Shown piece by piece: positions 1 through 9,124 of a DNA stretch of 64,000 nucleotides (the stretch's first letter is position 1; each line of letters begins with the position of its first letter). Made by a program: the position numbers and the translations under genes. This stretch comes from Neogemmobacter tilapiae (GTDB taxonomy: Bacteria; Pseudomonadota; Alphaproteobacteria; Rhodobacterales; Rhodobacteraceae). The notes beneath the pieces were generated by a model, which was not told the DNA's origin, searched no databases, and worked only from the letters and a program-made list of their open reading frames with translations. The stretch spans positions 1 through 64,000 of the forward strand of contig NZ_BMYJ01000006.1 of assembly GCF_014652215.1 (NCBI RefSeq), written 5' to 3'.

Positions 1-46
1 CACAGTCCTCAAACGAGGATCAAAATGGACCCCCACCGCAATCTGA

Positions 47-172
47 ACACGGTTGCTACCTTATGTTCTGGTCTATCAGGTTAGCCCAACGGATGTCACA
101 CTCGTCGCCGTCTTTCACGCATCGCGCAATTTGGTCCAAGCGATGAAAGATCGCTTTGGCGAAAGCCGATAG
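47..172 (+). pseudogene. remnant of a RelE/ParE-type toxin gene (C-terminal part)
   Basis: An open frame runs from just after a TGA at 44-46 to a TAG at 170-172. Its peptide includes LPYVLVYQV followed by DVTLVAVFHASRN. This matches the layout of the C-terminal strands and terminal helix of ParE/RelE toxins, in which a hydrophobic LVY-V strand is followed by V-x-x-V-x-H-x-x-R. There is no start codon or N-terminal half in this frame, and neither alternative frame upstream reads as ParE, so it is probably a decayed fragment. The window begins only 46 bases upstream, so a longer frameshifted copy cannot be excluded. It lies in front of ftsW, in the place where murD or another dcw gene would be expected. 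Confidence 0.5.
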
Positions 173-207
173 CGCTTATCCCCAGAATTTCGCTTTCCTG
201 ACCGCCC

Positions 208-280
208 AAACCGCGTTACTCTGCCACGCACGACCGGGAAAACCCGGCGCAAGGCAGAGCAGGCACAAGACAGGCGGTTT
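208..280 (+). promoter_or_regulatory. nested inverted repeats in the ftsW leader
   Basis: Three perfectly paired arms nest inside each other. AAACCGC (208-214) pairs with GCGGTTT (274-280), CTCTGCC (219-225) with GGCAGAG (253-259), and CCGGG (234-238) with CCCGG (243-247) around an AAAA loop. The structure ends three bases before the ftsW ATG at 284. A transcript would fold into an interrupted hairpin that could restrict ribosome access or mark a processing or termination point. The size and the 7-bp outer stem recall a tRNA, but there is no T-arm consensus. The fold is inferred from pairing only. Confidence 0.45.
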
Positions 281-283
281 CCC

Positions 284-1450
284 ATGACTGAGATGGTCTA
301 TGGCTCCATGCCCGCAAGGGTGGGCGAGCCACTGTTGTCACGTTGGTGGCGCACGGTCGACAAATGGACACTTTCCGCCGTCATCGCCCTTTCGGGAATC
401 GGCCTTTTGCTGGGCCTTGCCGCCTCGGTCCCCTTGGCCAGCCGCAACGGCCTTGATCCCTTTTACTACGTCGAACGTCAGGCCTTTTTCGGCGGTCTGG
501 CGCTGGTCACGATGCTGATCTGTTCCATGCTGCCCCCGCAAGCCATCCGCCGCTTGGGCATTCTTGGCTTCGCCGCGGCCTTTGTCGCACTCGCCATGCT
601 GCCCATTGCGGGCACTGACTTTGGCAAGGGCGCCGTGCGCTGGTTTTCCTTTGGTTTCGCCTCGGTTCAGCCGTCCGAATTCCTGAAGCCCGGTTTCATC
701 GTCTTGACCGCTTGGCTCATGGCCGCCAGCTTTGACATCAACGGGCCGCCGGGCAAGATGATCAGCTTTCTGATCACCCTGGTCATCGTCGGCTTTCTGG
801 CCATGCAGCCCGATTTCGGCCAGTCGATGCTGGTCCTGTTCGGTTGGGGCGTTGTCTATTTCGTCGCCGGGGCACCCTTCCTGCTGATCATCGTGGTGGT
901 GGGGCTGGTTGGTCTGGGTGGCATCTTTGCCTACTCCAATTCCGAACACTTTGCCCGCCGGATCGACGGCTTCCTGTCGCCCGATGTCGATCCACGCACG
1001 CAGATTGGCTATGCCACCAATGCCATCCAAGAAGGGGGGTTCTTCGGTGTGGGTGTGGGCGAAGGCCAAGTGAAATGGGCGCTGCCCGATGCCCATACCG
1101 ATTTCATCATCGCCGTCGCAGCCGAAGAATATGGCCTGCTGATGGTGCTGGTCATCCTGTCGCTTTACGGGTTGATCGTCGTGCGGTCGCTGTTTCTGTT
1201 GCTGCGCGAACGCGATCCGTTTGTGCGCTTGGCGGGATCGGGCCTTGCCTGTATCTTTGCTGTGCAGGCGATGATCAACATGGGCGTTGCGGTGCGTCTG
1301 CTGCCTGCCAAGGGTATGACCTTGCCCTTTGTCAGCTATGGTGGCTCTTCGGTTATTGCGGCTGGCATCACTGTGGGAATGCTGCTCGCCCTGACGCGGC
1401 AAAGGCCGCAGGGCGAAATGGCGGATTACCTGAAAGGACGTGGGCGCTGA
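284..1450 (+). CDS. ftsW: FtsW, SEDS-family septal peptidoglycan glycosyltransferase
   Basis: FtsW is the inner-membrane SEDS polymerase that works with the class B penicillin-binding protein FtsI to build septal peptidoglycan from lipid II. The 388-aa product is almost entirely hydrophobic segments. It carries the SEDS signature PDAHTDFI around residue 268, followed by a conserved glutamate pair, and a VSYGGSS motif near residue 348. These features and the length fit FtsW. RodA is the closest alternative, but the position directly upstream of murG, murC, murB, ddl and ftsQAZ decides for FtsW. The stop codon overlaps the murG start (TGATG), so the two are translationally coupled. Upstream genes of the usual dcw cluster (mraY, murD) are not seen in the 283 bases available; a toxin-gene remnant lies there instead. 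Confidence 0.96.
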   Translation: MTEMVYGSMPARVGEPLLSRWWRTVDKWTLSAVIALSGIGLLLGLAASVPLASRNGLDPFYYVERQAFFGGLALVTMLICSMLPPQAIRRLGILGFAAAFVALAMLPIAGTDFGKGAVRWFSFGFASVQPSEFLKPGFIVLTAWLMAASFDINGPPGKMISFLITLVIVGFLAMQPDFGQSMLVLFGWGVVYFVAGAPFLLIIVVVGLVGLGGIFAYSNSEHFARRIDGFLSPDVDPRTQIGYATNAIQEGGFFGVGVGEGQVKWALPDAHTDFIIAVAAEEYGLLMVLVILSLYGLIVVRSLFLLLRERDPFVRLAGSGLACIFAVQAMINMGVAVRLLPAKGMTLPFVSYGGSSVIAAGITVGMLLALTRQRPQGEMADYLKGRGR

Positions 1451-2568
1451 TGGCCGAACCTTTGCTTCTGATCGCGGCGGGCGGCACCGGCGGGCATATG
1501 TTCCCGGCGCAGGCCTTGGCCGAGGCAATGGTCGCCCAAGGCTGGCGCGTAAAACTGTCCACCGATGCGCGGGGGGCGCGCTATGCCGGGGGCTTTCCCA
1601 CGGCGGTGACCATCGAACAGGTGTCGTCGGCCAGCTTTGCCCAGGGCGGGTTGCTTTCGAAACTGCTCGTCCCCTTCCGCATCATGGGCGGGGTGATGGG
1701 GGCAGCCCTGTCCTTCTGGCGCGACAGGCCCGCCGTTGTGGTGGGCTTTGGCGGCTATCCGACCATTCCGGCACTCGGCGCGGCCACGCTGCTGCGCCTG
1801 CCGCGGATGATCCATGAACAGAACGGCGTGCTGGGCAAGGTCAACACCCGTTTTGCGGCCCGTGTGAACAAGGTCGCTTGCGGCACTTGGCCCACCGCCT
1901 TGCCGCAGGGGGTAACAGGCGAACATGTCGGCAATCCGGTGCGCGCCGCCGTTCTGGAACGCGCCGCTGCCCCCTATATCGCACCGGGCGATTACCCGAT
2001 GGAAATCATGGTGATCGGCGGCTCGCAAGGCGCGCGCGTCCTGTCCGATGTCGTGCCCGGTGCCATTGCCGCCTTGCCGGATGCCATGAAGCGCTATGTC
2101 CGCGTGGCCCATCAGGCGCGTGAGGAAGACGTGGCCCGCGTGCGCGAAACCTATGACGCAGCTGGCGTCCGGGCCGAGGTGGAAACCTTCTTCACCGACA
2201 TCCCCAAACGCTTTTCCGAGGCGCAGTTGGTGATCGCCCGCGCCGGGGCCTCGACCCTTGCCGAATTGACCGTCATTGGTCGCCCCTCGATTCTGATCCC
2301 CTATGCGGCAGCCACGGGCGACCATCAAACAGCGAATGCCAAAGGGCTGGTCGAAGGCGGTGCGGCCGTGATGCTGGCCGAGGGCGGGCTTGACTCCCAA
2401 ACCCTTTCGGGGGCAATCGCGGGCGTTCTGTCCGATCCGAAACGGGCAAATGCAATGTCCTTGGCCGCTTTGGCCCTGGGGCGCAAGGATGCGACGGACC
2501 GGCTGGTGGGGCTGGTCCTGCAATTGGCAGGGAAAAGCGATGAACGCCGCGACCAAACTTCCGCTTGA
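1450..2568 (+). CDS. murG: MurG, UDP-GlcNAc--lipid I N-acetylglucosaminyltransferase
   Basis: MurG transfers GlcNAc from UDP-GlcNAc to lipid I on the inner face of the cytoplasmic membrane, giving lipid II. The 372-aa protein shows the GT-B glycosyltransferase pattern. The glycine loop GGTGGH is at residues 11-16, a second glycine motif GGSQGAR opens the C-terminal domain near 190, and the UDP-sugar binding stretch [21 protein letters not shown] lies around 260-280 with DHQTANA after it. The ATG at 1450 shares bases with the ftsW stop. A longer in-frame extension upstream only reads through ftsW in another frame and is rejected. The 3' end overlaps the murC start by 29 bases. Confidence 0.97.
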   Translation: MAEPLLLIAAGGTGGHMFPAQALAEAMVAQGWRVKLSTDARGARYAGGFPTAVTIEQVSSASFAQGGLLSKLLVPFRIMGGVMGAALSFWRDRPAVVVGFGGYPTIPALGAATLLRLPRMIHEQNGVLGKVNTRFAARVNKVACGTWPTALPQGVTGEHVGNPVRAAVLERAAAPYIAPGDYPMEIMVIGGSQGARVLSDVVPGAIAALPDAMKRYVRVAHQAREEDVARVRETYDAAGVRAEVETFFTDIPKRFSEAQLVIARAGASTLAELTVIGRPSILIPYAAATGDHQTANAKGLVEGGAAVMLAEGGLDSQTLSGAIAGVLSDPKRANAMSLAALALGRKDATDRLVGLVLQLAGKSDERRDQTSA

Positions 2569-3952
2569 ACTGGGCCCGATCCATTTTGTCGGCATCGGCG
2601 GCATCGGCATGTCCGGTATAGCCGAGGTTCTGATGACCCACGGCTACCGCGTGCAGGGGTCGGATGCGAAAGCCTCCAAGATCACCGACCGTCTGGTGCA
2701 ACTGGGCGCCACCTTCTTTGAAGGCCAGCGCGCCGAGAATATCGGGGATGCCGCCGTCGTCGTGATCTCCAGCGCCATCAAAAAGGGCAATCCTGAACTG
2801 GAAGAGGCCCGCCGCAAGAAACTGCCGGTCGTCCGCCGCGCCGAAATGCTGGCCGAACTGATGCGGATGCGGTCCAACATCGCCATCGCAGGCACCCACG
2901 GCAAAACCACCACCACCACGATGGTTGCCACCCTGCTGGATAAGGGCGGCCTCGACCCGACCGTGATCAACGGGGGGATCATCCACGCCTATGGCTCCAA
3001 CGCCCGCGCCGGGGCAGGGGAGTGGATGGTGGTCGAGGCCGACGAATCCGACGGTTCCTTCAACCGCCTTCCCGCGACCATCGCCATCGTCACGAACATC
3101 GACCCCGAGCATATGGAACATTGGGGCACCATCGAAAACCTGCGCAAAGGTTTCCTCGATTTCGTGTCTAACATCCCCTTCTACGGCCTCGCCGTCTGCT
3201 GCACCGACCACCCCGAGGTGCAGGCGCTGGTGGGCCGTGTTGCCGACCGCCGCGTTGTGACCTTTGGCTTCAACGCGCAGGCCGATGTGCGGGCCGTCAA
3301 CCTGACCTATGAAAATGGCGTCGCCCATTTCGATGTCGCCCTTCAGGGCGAAGGCGATGACAGCGTCATCAAAGACTGCACCCTGCCCATGCCCGGCGAT
3401 CACAATGTATCGAACGCCTTGTCTGCCATCGCCGTCGCCCGCCACCTGGGCATGAAAAAGGATGAAATCCGTGAGGCTTTGGCCGGGTTCGCCGGCGTCA
3501 ACCGCCGCTTTACCAAAGTGGCCGAAGTGAATGGCGTCACCATCATCGACGACTACGGCCACCATCCGGTGGAAATCGCCGCCGTCCTGCGGGCCGCGCG
3601 CCAAGCGACCAAGGGCCGCGTCATCGCCGTTCACCAACCCCACCGCTATTCCCGCCTGTCCAAACTGTTCGACGACTTCTGCACCTGCTTTAATGAGGCT
3701 GATGTCGTCGCCATCGCCGAGGTTTACGCCGCAGGCGAAGACCCCATTCCCGGTGCCAGCCGCGATGATCTGGTGGCGGGGCTCATTGCCCACGGCCACC
3801 GCCACGCCCGCGCCCTTTTGGACGAAGGCGATCTTGCCCGCCTTGTCCGCGAACAAGCCCGCCCCGGCGATATGGTCGTCTGTTTGGGCGCGGGTACCAT
3901 CTCGGCCTGGGCCAACAACCTGCCCGCCAAACTCATGGGCCAAGCTGCATGA
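2540..3952 (+). CDS. murC: MurC, UDP-N-acetylmuramate--L-alanine ligase
   Basis: MurC is the cytoplasmic ATP-dependent ligase that adds L-alanine to UDP-MurNAc, the first peptide step of the cell-wall precursor. The product has 470 residues, the usual size. It has an N-terminal Rossmann-like UDP-binding motif [12 protein letters not shown] near residue 15, the Mur-ligase P-loop GTHGKTTTT around 117-125, and the C-terminal HQPHRYSR motif near 366 that is typical of MurC. The ATG at 2540 is chosen because it gives the canonical MurC N-terminus; it lies inside the end of murG. The stop overlaps the start of the next small membrane gene by four bases, so the operon is tightly coupled. Confidence 0.97.
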   Translation: MNAATKLPLELGPIHFVGIGGIGMSGIAEVLMTHGYRVQGSDAKASKITDRLVQLGATFFEGQRAENIGDAAVVVISSAIKKGNPELEEARRKKLPVVRRAEMLAELMRMRSNIAIAGTHGKTTTTTMVATLLDKGGLDPTVINGGIIHAYGSNARAGAGEWMVVEADESDGSFNRLPATIAIVTNIDPEHMEHWGTIENLRKGFLDFVSNIPFYGLAVCCTDHPEVQALVGRVADRRVVTFGFNAQADVRAVNLTYENGVAHFDVALQGEGDDSVIKDCTLPMPGDHNVSNALSAIAVARHLGMKKDEIREALAGFAGVNRRFTKVAEVNGVTIIDDYGHHPVEIAAVLRAARQATKGRVIAVHQPHRYSRLSKLFDDFCTCFNEADVVAIAEVYAAGEDPIPGASRDDLVAGLIAHGHRHARALLDEGDLARLVREQARPGDMVVCLGAGTISAWANNLPAKLMGQAA

Positions 3953-4227
3953 GCTGGCCCGTCATCGCCGCGATCGTCTGGGTTCTGGCCGCAGCGGTGA
4001 CCGCCCTTCTGCCCTACAAACGTCAATTCCCGCCAGGGATCATATTGCTTTTCCTCGCGCCCTTGCTCATCGCTTGGCTGGCCTTGGAACACGGCCCCAT
4101 TGTCGGTCTTGCCGCGCTTGCCGCCTTTGCCAGCATGTTCCGCAATCCTCTCATCTATTTCTGGCGCAAATGGCAGGGACTGCCCGCCCAACGCCATGAA
4201 CAGCCCCCGCAAGAGCCGCAGCCATGA
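3949..4227 (+). CDS. DUF2484-type small membrane protein, copy 1
   Basis: A 92-aa protein with two or three hydrophobic segments and a basic, proline-rich tail. It begins [13 protein letters not shown] and contains the pattern LEHGPIVGL followed by [11 protein letters not shown]. It is recognised as a DUF2484-type protein of Rhodobacterales; its function is unknown. It overlaps the end of murC and the start of the next gene, both by ATGA-type junctions. The next gene encodes a paralog with the matching WEQGPILGL and RWPVIFLWRRM stretches. Being fixed between murC and murB suggests a link to the envelope or division apparatus, but nothing in the sequence shows a catalytic role. Confidence 0.85.
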   Translation: MSWPVIAAIVWVLAAAVTALLPYKRQFPPGIILLFLAPLLIAWLALEHGPIVGLAALAAFASMFRNPLIYFWRKWQGLPAQRHEQPPQEPQP

Positions 4228-4490
4228 CCGCGCCACTGATCCTGACCTGCCTCTGGTTCATTTCGGCCAATGTCATCGCCATGCTGCCCACCCGCGATCA
4301 TCATTGGCGCGCGGCCTATATTCTGATCGGCGTCGGCATCCCGCTCTTGGGCTGGCTTACGTGGGAACAGGGCCCCATCCTTGGCCTTCTTGTGCTGGCA
4401 GCCGGGGCCAGCATCCTGCGTTGGCCTGTCATCTTTCTATGGCGCCGGATGCGGCGGTTGCTCGGCTGGGGGCCGTCCCATCATGGATGA
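4224..4490 (+). CDS. DUF2484-type small membrane protein, copy 2
   Basis: This 88-aa membrane protein is paralogous to the gene just upstream. Both have an N-terminal hydrophobic helix starting with a conserved tryptophan region, a middle (W/L)E-x-GPI-x-GL motif and a closing R-x-P-(L/V)-I-(Y/F)-x-W-(R)-(R/K) segment. The two copies therefore probably arose by tandem duplication within the dcw operon. The start overlaps the stop of copy 1 by four bases, and the end overlaps the next gene by eight. The function is unknown; the role is inferred only from the cell-wall gene neighbourhood. Confidence 0.85.
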   Translation: MTAPLILTCLWFISANVIAMLPTRDHHWRAAYILIGVGIPLLGWLTWEQGPILGLLVLAAGASILRWPVIFLWRRMRRLLGWGPSHHG

Positions 4491-4764
4491 AATGCCGCTG
4501 ATCTATTTTGGGACGCTTATGGTCTCTATTGCGGCCATGGCTTTGGGCGCTTGGGCCACCGGCTGGAACAAAGGGCGTTGGGCCTTTTATGCCGCCATAG
4601 GCTTGATCCTCTTTGGGGCAGGGGCGTTTCTTCTTGGCTATGATCTGGCCAACCAAATCGGCCTCAGCTTCATGGCAGCGGCCTTTGTCTGTTTCTTCTT
4701 GGCCGGCGGCTTGCTTTTCGGTCTCGCATCCGCTTGGGCTGTCCGCCGCTTGCGCAGGCCCTAG
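4483..4764 (+). CDS. small three-helix membrane protein in the murC-murB interval
   Basis: A 93-aa hydrophobic protein starting [13 protein letters not shown], with three predicted membrane segments (about residues 8-25, 32-50 and 60-85) and a basic C-terminus ending VRRLRRP. The ATG at 4483 overlaps the preceding gene by eight bases, which supports translational coupling; a longer upstream reading of this frame would run through the DUF2484 gene and is rejected. I do not recognise a family with confidence. It is the third consecutive small membrane gene between murC and murB, so it probably belongs to the same functional group. Confidence 0.75.
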   Translation: MDEMPLIYFGTLMVSIAAMALGAWATGWNKGRWAFYAAIGLILFGAGAFLLGYDLANQIGLSFMAAAFVCFFLAGGLLFGLASAWAVRRLRRP

Positions 4765-4783
4765 CCCCGCGCTAGTCAGCCTT

Positions 4784-5719
4784 ATGACCCAAGAACTTCC
4801 CTCTGTTCGCGGCACCCTCACGCCGCATCGCCCCTTGGCTGATCTCACCTGGCTGCGTGTCGGTGGCCCGGCGGACTGGCTGTTCCAACCCGCCGATTTG
4901 CAGGATCTTGCGGATTTCCTGGCCGCCTTGGACCCCGCCATCGCCGTCTTTCCAATGGGCGTTGGTTCAAACCTCATCATCCGCGATGGTGGCCTGCGCG
5001 CTGTCGTCATCCGTCTGGGCCGTGGCTTCAATGCCATCGAACCCCATGACACCACCCTCACCGCCGGGGCCGCCGCGCTGGATGCCCATGTCGCCCGCAA
5101 GGCCGCCGAGGCTGGGCTTGACCTCACCTTCCTGCGCACCATTCCCGGCAGCATCGGCGGCGCTGTCCGCATGAACGCCGGTTGCTATGGCAGCTACACC
5201 GCCGACCATCTGGAAAGCATCCAGATCGTCACCCGCCAAGGCCTGATCGAAACCCTGCCCGCATCGGCCCTAAACCTGCGCTACCGCCAATCCGACCTGC
5301 CCGAAGGTTCCGTCATCACCAGCGCAACCTTCCGCGCCGCCAAAGGCGATCCTGCCGCACTTGAGGCGAAAATGGCCGATCAACTGGCCAAACGCGACGC
5401 CAGCCAGCCCACCAAGGAACGCTCTGCTGGCTCCACCTTCCGCAATCCGGTGGGCTATTCTTCGACCGGCAAAGCCGACGACACCCATGATCTCAAGGCC
5501 TGGAAGGTTATCGACGACGCCGGAATGCGCGGCGCGCGGCGGGGCGGCGCGCAGATGTCGGAAATGCATTCCAACTTTCTGATCAACGCCGGCGGGGCCA
5601 CGGCGGCCGATCTGGAAGGTCTGGGCGAAGAAGTGCGAAAAAAGGTGTTCCATTCCAGCGGGATCACGTTAGAATGGGAAATCATGCGCGTCGGTGAACC
5701 GGCGGCAGAAAATAAGTAA
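4784..5719 (+). CDS. murB: MurB, UDP-N-acetylenolpyruvoylglucosamine reductase
   Basis: MurB is the FAD-dependent cytoplasmic reductase that uses NADPH to convert UDP-GlcNAc-enolpyruvate to UDP-MurNAc. The protein has 311 residues. Visible motifs are the FAD-binding [12 protein letters not shown] around residue 60, [17 protein letters not shown] near 120, and the catalytic serine region SAGSTFRNP near 215. A conserved glutamate sits in LEWEI close to the C-terminus. The start at 4784 follows a 19-base gap after the small membrane gene and gives a normal MurB N-terminus ([15 protein letters not shown]-like). Upstream in-frame methionines extend into the preceding gene and are not used. Confidence 0.96.
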   Translation: MTQELPSVRGTLTPHRPLADLTWLRVGGPADWLFQPADLQDLADFLAALDPAIAVFPMGVGSNLIIRDGGLRAVVIRLGRGFNAIEPHDTTLTAGAAALDAHVARKAAEAGLDLTFLRTIPGSIGGAVRMNAGCYGSYTADHLESIQIVTRQGLIETLPASALNLRYRQSDLPEGSVITSATFRAAKGDPAALEAKMADQLAKRDASQPTKERSAGSTFRNPVGYSSTGKADDTHDLKAWKVIDDAGMRGARRGGAQMSEMHSNFLINAGGATAADLEGLGEEVRKKVFHSSGITLEWEIMRVGEPAAENK

Positions 5720-5737
5720 CCGGACCAAAGAGTCCGG
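5720..5737 (+). other. short hairpin between murB and ddl
   Basis: CCGGAC (5720-5725) and GTCCGG (5732-5737) pair perfectly around a six-base loop, directly after the murB stop. No T-run follows, so it is more likely an mRNA-processing or stability element in the operon than a terminator. Confidence 0.4.
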
Positions 5738-5751
5738 GGAATGAGGCGAAG

Positions 5752-6672
5752 ATGGCGGGCGCATCGAGCAGGATGCCTCGTGTTGCGGTTCTGATGGGGG
5801 GGCTTTCCGCGGAGCGGGAGGTTTCTTTGTCAACAGGGCGTGAATGCGCCCGGGCGCTGCGTGAGGCGGGGTATGATCAGGTGATCGAGGTCGATTGTGG
5901 CCGCGATCTGCCCGCACGTCTGGCCGAAATCCAACCCGATGTCTGCTTCAACGCTCTGCATGGCCGCTGGGGCGAAGATGGCGTTGTGCAGGGACTGCTG
6001 GAATGGATGGGCATTCCCTACACGCATTCCGGCGTTCTGGCCTCGGCCTTGGCGCTGGACAAAGAGAAAACCAAAACCGCCTACCGCGCGGCGGGCCTTC
6101 CCGTCGTCGAAAGCCTCATCGCCACCCGCGAAGAGGTTGAGGCCGCCCATGTCATGCCCGCGCCCTATGTCGTCAAGCCGGTGAACGAAGGGTCGTCCGT
6201 CGGCATCTACATCGTCCGCGAAGGCAGCAATGCGCCCCGCCTGGCCACCTCCATGCCCGCGCAGGTCATGGTCGAAACCTATGTGCCGGGCCGTGAACTC
6301 ACCGTCACCGTCATGGGCGACCGCGCCCTTTGCGTGACCGATATCCTCACAGATGGTTGGTATGATTATGACGCGAAATACGCCCCCGGCGGGTCGCGTC
6401 ATGTGATCCCCGCTGAATTGCCCGCCGAAATCACCCAGGCCTGCATGGATTATGCCCTGAAGGCCCATCAGATTCTTGGCTGCCGGGGCATTTCCCGCAC
6501 CGATTTTCGCTGGGACGAAACCCGCGGCCTTGCCGGCCTGATCCTGCTGGAAACCAACACCCAGCCCGGCATGACGCCTACCAGCCTTGCCCCCGAACAG
6601 GCGGCGCATATGGGCGTGCCCTTTCCCCAGCTTTGTGATTGGTTGGTAAAGGACGCGTCATGCGGTCGCTGA
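5752..6672 (+). CDS. ddl: D-alanine--D-alanine ligase
   Basis: Ddl is the ATP-grasp ligase that makes the D-Ala-D-Ala dipeptide for MurF. The 306-aa product contains the N-terminal [14 protein letters not shown] motif and the [15 protein letters not shown] region with the catalytic glycine loop. It also has an ATP-grasp core with [11 protein letters not shown] near residue 143-150 and a C-terminal metal-binding segment ending [13 protein letters not shown]. The start at 5752 has a GAGGCGAAG ribosome-binding region just before it; a second methionine seven codons in is an alternative. The end overlaps the ftsQ start. DdlB-type placement between murB and ftsQ is standard for this cluster. Confidence 0.96.
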   Translation: MAGASSRMPRVAVLMGGLSAEREVSLSTGRECARALREAGYDQVIEVDCGRDLPARLAEIQPDVCFNALHGRWGEDGVVQGLLEWMGIPYTHSGVLASALALDKEKTKTAYRAAGLPVVESLIATREEVEAAHVMPAPYVVKPVNEGSSVGIYIVREGSNAPRLATSMPAQVMVETYVPGRELTVTVMGDRALCVTDILTDGWYDYDAKYAPGGSRHVIPAELPAEITQACMDYALKAHQILGCRGISRTDFRWDETRGLAGLILLETNTQPGMTPTSLAPEQAAHMGVPFPQLCDWLVKDASCGR

Positions 6673-7583
6673 ACCCTTTCCGCAAAGCCGCCCCCGAGCC
6701 GGGCCTGCGCCGTGACCCGGCCCCTTCGCGTTGGGCCTACCGGATGGAACGGCTGTGGCTGACCCCCTTGTTTCGCGCCCTGATGCGCGTGGGCCTGCCC
6801 GCTTTTGTCGTCACCCTTTCGGTTGGCCTTTACCTGAATGATGAAACCCGCCGTCAAGGCTTGGTTCAGGGCTGGGACAATCTGGTGAACAAGGTCGAAC
6901 AGCGCCCCGAATTCATGGTCACGCTGATGGAAGTCGAAGGCGCGAATGCCGCCCTTGCCGATGCCGTCCGCGACATCGCCGCCCTTGACCTGCCGAAATC
7001 CAGTTTCGAAATCGACCTGCCCGCCACCCAAGCCCTGATCGAACAACTTGACGCCGTCGCCCATGCCGATCTGCGCATTCGCGGCGGCGGGGTTCTGCAA
7101 GTCACCGTCACCGAACGCGAACCCGCCATCATCTGGCGCCGCGACCCCGCCGAAGGGGAAACGGGCCTTGATCTGCTGGACAAAACCGGCCGCCGTGTCG
7201 CCATGATCCTGTCGCGCAAAGACCGCCCAGACCTGCCGCTGATCGCAGGGCAGGGCGCTGATGAGGTGGTGGCCGAAGCGATGGATCTGCTGGCCGCCGC
7301 CGAACCGCATCTGGGCACCCGCCTGCGCGGTCTGGTGCGCATGGGCGAACGCCGCTGGGATGTCGTCCTTGACCGCGACCAGCGCATCCTTTTGCCCGAA
7401 CATGACCCGCTCGCCGCCCTGAACCAATTGATCGCCATGGATCAGCGCGAACGCCTGCTCGCCCGTGACATTTTAGCCGTGGATCTGCGTCTGGCCGTCC
7501 GCCCGACCATCCGCCTGACCCCCCGTGCCCTGGCCCAATTGCGGGGCGAACAGGGCCTTGTGACCGTGGAGAATGAATTATGA
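6660..7583 (+). CDS. ftsQ: FtsQ, bitopic division protein
   Basis: FtsQ is a single-pass inner-membrane divisome scaffold that joins early cytoplasmic to late periplasmic division proteins. The 307-aa protein starts with a basic cytoplasmic stretch and has one membrane helix at about 43-63. A POTRA-like segment follows, beginning near residue 85 with [15 protein letters not shown] and containing the TVTEREP motif. A beta domain closes it. The ATG at 6660 overlaps ddl by 13 bases and has GGACG upstream; the earlier in-frame methionine would extend further into ddl. It overlaps ftsA by four bases (ATGA). Confidence 0.93.
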   Translation: MRSLNPFRKAAPEPGLRRDPAPSRWAYRMERLWLTPLFRALMRVGLPAFVVTLSVGLYLNDETRRQGLVQGWDNLVNKVEQRPEFMVTLMEVEGANAALADAVRDIAALDLPKSSFEIDLPATQALIEQLDAVAHADLRIRGGGVLQVTVTEREPAIIWRRDPAEGETGLDLLDKTGRRVAMILSRKDRPDLPLIAGQGADEVVAEAMDLLAAAEPHLGTRLRGLVRMGERRWDVVLDRDQRILLPEHDPLAALNQLIAMDQRERLLARDILAVDLRLAVRPTIRLTPRALAQLRGEQGLVTVENEL

Positions 7584-8914
7584 CCGATCTCTACCAAACC
7601 CAACGCGCCATGCGTCACCTGCGCCGCGCCGCCATCCAACGCGGTGTCGTCGCCATTCTCGACGTCGGCTCCTCCAAGATCACCTGCCTTGTCCTGCGCT
7701 TTGACGGCCCCGACGCCCTGCGTGAGGCCGATGGCGTCGGATCCATGGCCGGTCAATCCGCTTTCCGCATCATCGGGGCCGCGACCACCCGCTCGCGCGG
7801 GGTGGCCTTTGGCGAAATCGCTGTCATGGGCGAAACCGAACGCGCCATCCGCACCGCCGTTCAGGCCGCGCAGAAAATGGCCAAGGTCCGCGTTGATCAT
7901 GTCATCGCCTCTTTCTCGGGGGCGGAACCGCGCAGCTATGGCTTGGCCGGTGACATGGAACTCGCCGACCGCGTTGTGACCGAACAAGATGTCGCCCGCG
8001 TTCTCGCCGCCTGCGACATGCCCGACATCGGCGATGGCCGCGATGTGCTGCACGCCCAGCCCGTCAATTTTGCCATCGACCACCGCACCGGTCTGGGTGA
8101 CCCCCGTGGCCAGATCGGCAACCGTCTGGCCTGCGACATGCACCTCTTGACCGTCGACAATTCCGCCGTCCAAAACCTTGTCCATTGCGTCAACCGCTGT
8201 GACCTTGAACTCGCCGGCATCGCCTCCTCGGCCTATGTCTCGGGCATTTCTTCGCTGGTCGAGGATGAACAGGAACTGGGTGCCGCCTGCGTCGATCTCG
8301 GTGGCGGCTCCTCGGGCATTTCCATCTTCATCAAACGCCACATGATCTATGCCGACTCGGTTCGCATGGGCGGCGATCACATCACATCGGATATTTCCAA
8401 AGGCCTCCACATCCCCTTGGCCCTTGCCGAAAAGATCAAGGTCAAACACGGCGGCGTTCAGGCCACCGGCATGGACGACCGTGAGATGATCGAGATCGAA
8501 TCCGAAAGTGGCGACTGGGACAAGGACCGCCGCATGGTCAGCCGCACCGACCTGATCGGCATCATGCGCCCCCGGGTCGAGGAAATTCTGGAAGAGGTCC
8601 GCGCCCGGCTGGATGCCGCAGGCTTTGACCATCTGCCCAGCCAGCAGATCGTTCTGACCGGCGGCGGCAGCCAGATCCCCGGCTTGGACGGCCTCGCCAC
8701 CCGCATCCTCGGCCAGCGCGTGCGCTTGGGCCGTCCCCTGCGCGTGCAGGGTCTGCCCCAGGCCGTCACCGGCCCCGCCTTTTCGGCGGCGGTGGGGCTT
8801 TGCCTCTTTGCAGCCCATCCCCAAGACGAATGGTGGGACTTTGAGACCCCCGCCGAACGCTATCCGGCCCGGTCGCTCAAACGCGCCTTCCGCTGGTTCA
8901 AGGACAACTGGTAA
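7580..8914 (+). CDS. ftsA: FtsA, actin-like membrane tether of the Z-ring
   Basis: FtsA is an actin-fold ATPase that anchors FtsZ to the inner membrane and recruits later divisome proteins. The 444-aa protein has the phosphate-1 loop ILDVGSSKITCLVL near residue 29 and the SHS2-like FSGAEPRSYG region. A second phosphate loop CVDLGGGSSGISIF lies around 237-250, and the adenosine motif VLTGGGSQIPGLD near 357-370. The C-terminus ends in RSLKRAFRWFKDNW, an amphipathic helix of the kind that binds the membrane. It follows ftsQ with a four-base overlap. A gap of about 210 bases before ftsZ leaves room for a separate ftsZ promoter. Confidence 0.96.
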   Translation: MTDLYQTQRAMRHLRRAAIQRGVVAILDVGSSKITCLVLRFDGPDALREADGVGSMAGQSAFRIIGAATTRSRGVAFGEIAVMGETERAIRTAVQAAQKMAKVRVDHVIASFSGAEPRSYGLAGDMELADRVVTEQDVARVLAACDMPDIGDGRDVLHAQPVNFAIDHRTGLGDPRGQIGNRLACDMHLLTVDNSAVQNLVHCVNRCDLELAGIASSAYVSGISSLVEDEQELGAACVDLGGGSSGISIFIKRHMIYADSVRMGGDHITSDISKGLHIPLALAEKIKVKHGGVQATGMDDREMIEIESESGDWDKDRRMVSRTDLIGIMRPRVEEILEEVRARLDAAGFDHLPSQQIVLTGGGSQIPGLDGLATRILGQRVRLGRPLRVQGLPQAVTGPAFSAAVGLCLFAAHPQDEWWDFETPAERYPARSLKRAFRWFKDNW

Positions 8915-9124
8915 GCCCCGCATCTGGTAGATTGGGGCGAAATCCCGCTGAAATGGTCACAATCGGGGCCATATCTGGTGGAAAGATTGAATATTTTACG
9001 TGACCACAGGCGAAACTGTGGGTAAACTTGCGGATAACTCGGTGCAAATCAGATCAATCGCCTTCGGGACAGGGGGCAAAACGCACCAATTGCGGCAAAA
9101 GAACAAAAGGCAGGCGGAACAGTC
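8915..9124 (+). promoter_or_regulatory. ftsA-ftsZ intergenic region with two DnaA-box-like 9-mers
   Basis: This gap is much longer than any other in the cluster and is locally A/T-rich around 8985-9005 (TTGAATATTTTACG). It contains TGTGGGTAA (9017-9025) and TGCGGATAA (9029-9037). By my count each differs at one position from the reverse form of the DnaA box, TGTGNATAA. An ftsZ promoter is expected here. Control by DnaA is known for ftsZ in Caulobacter, but its application here is inference. Confidence 0.35.

Noticed and set aside
208-280. tRNA gene suggested by size and a 7-bp outer stem
   Set aside because: No T-loop, D-loop or anticodon arm consensus is present, only nested stems.
2273-3943. 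Minus-strand open frame opposite murC
   Set aside because: Opposite strand of a clear Mur ligase, with no family motif and biased Gly/Val/His composition.
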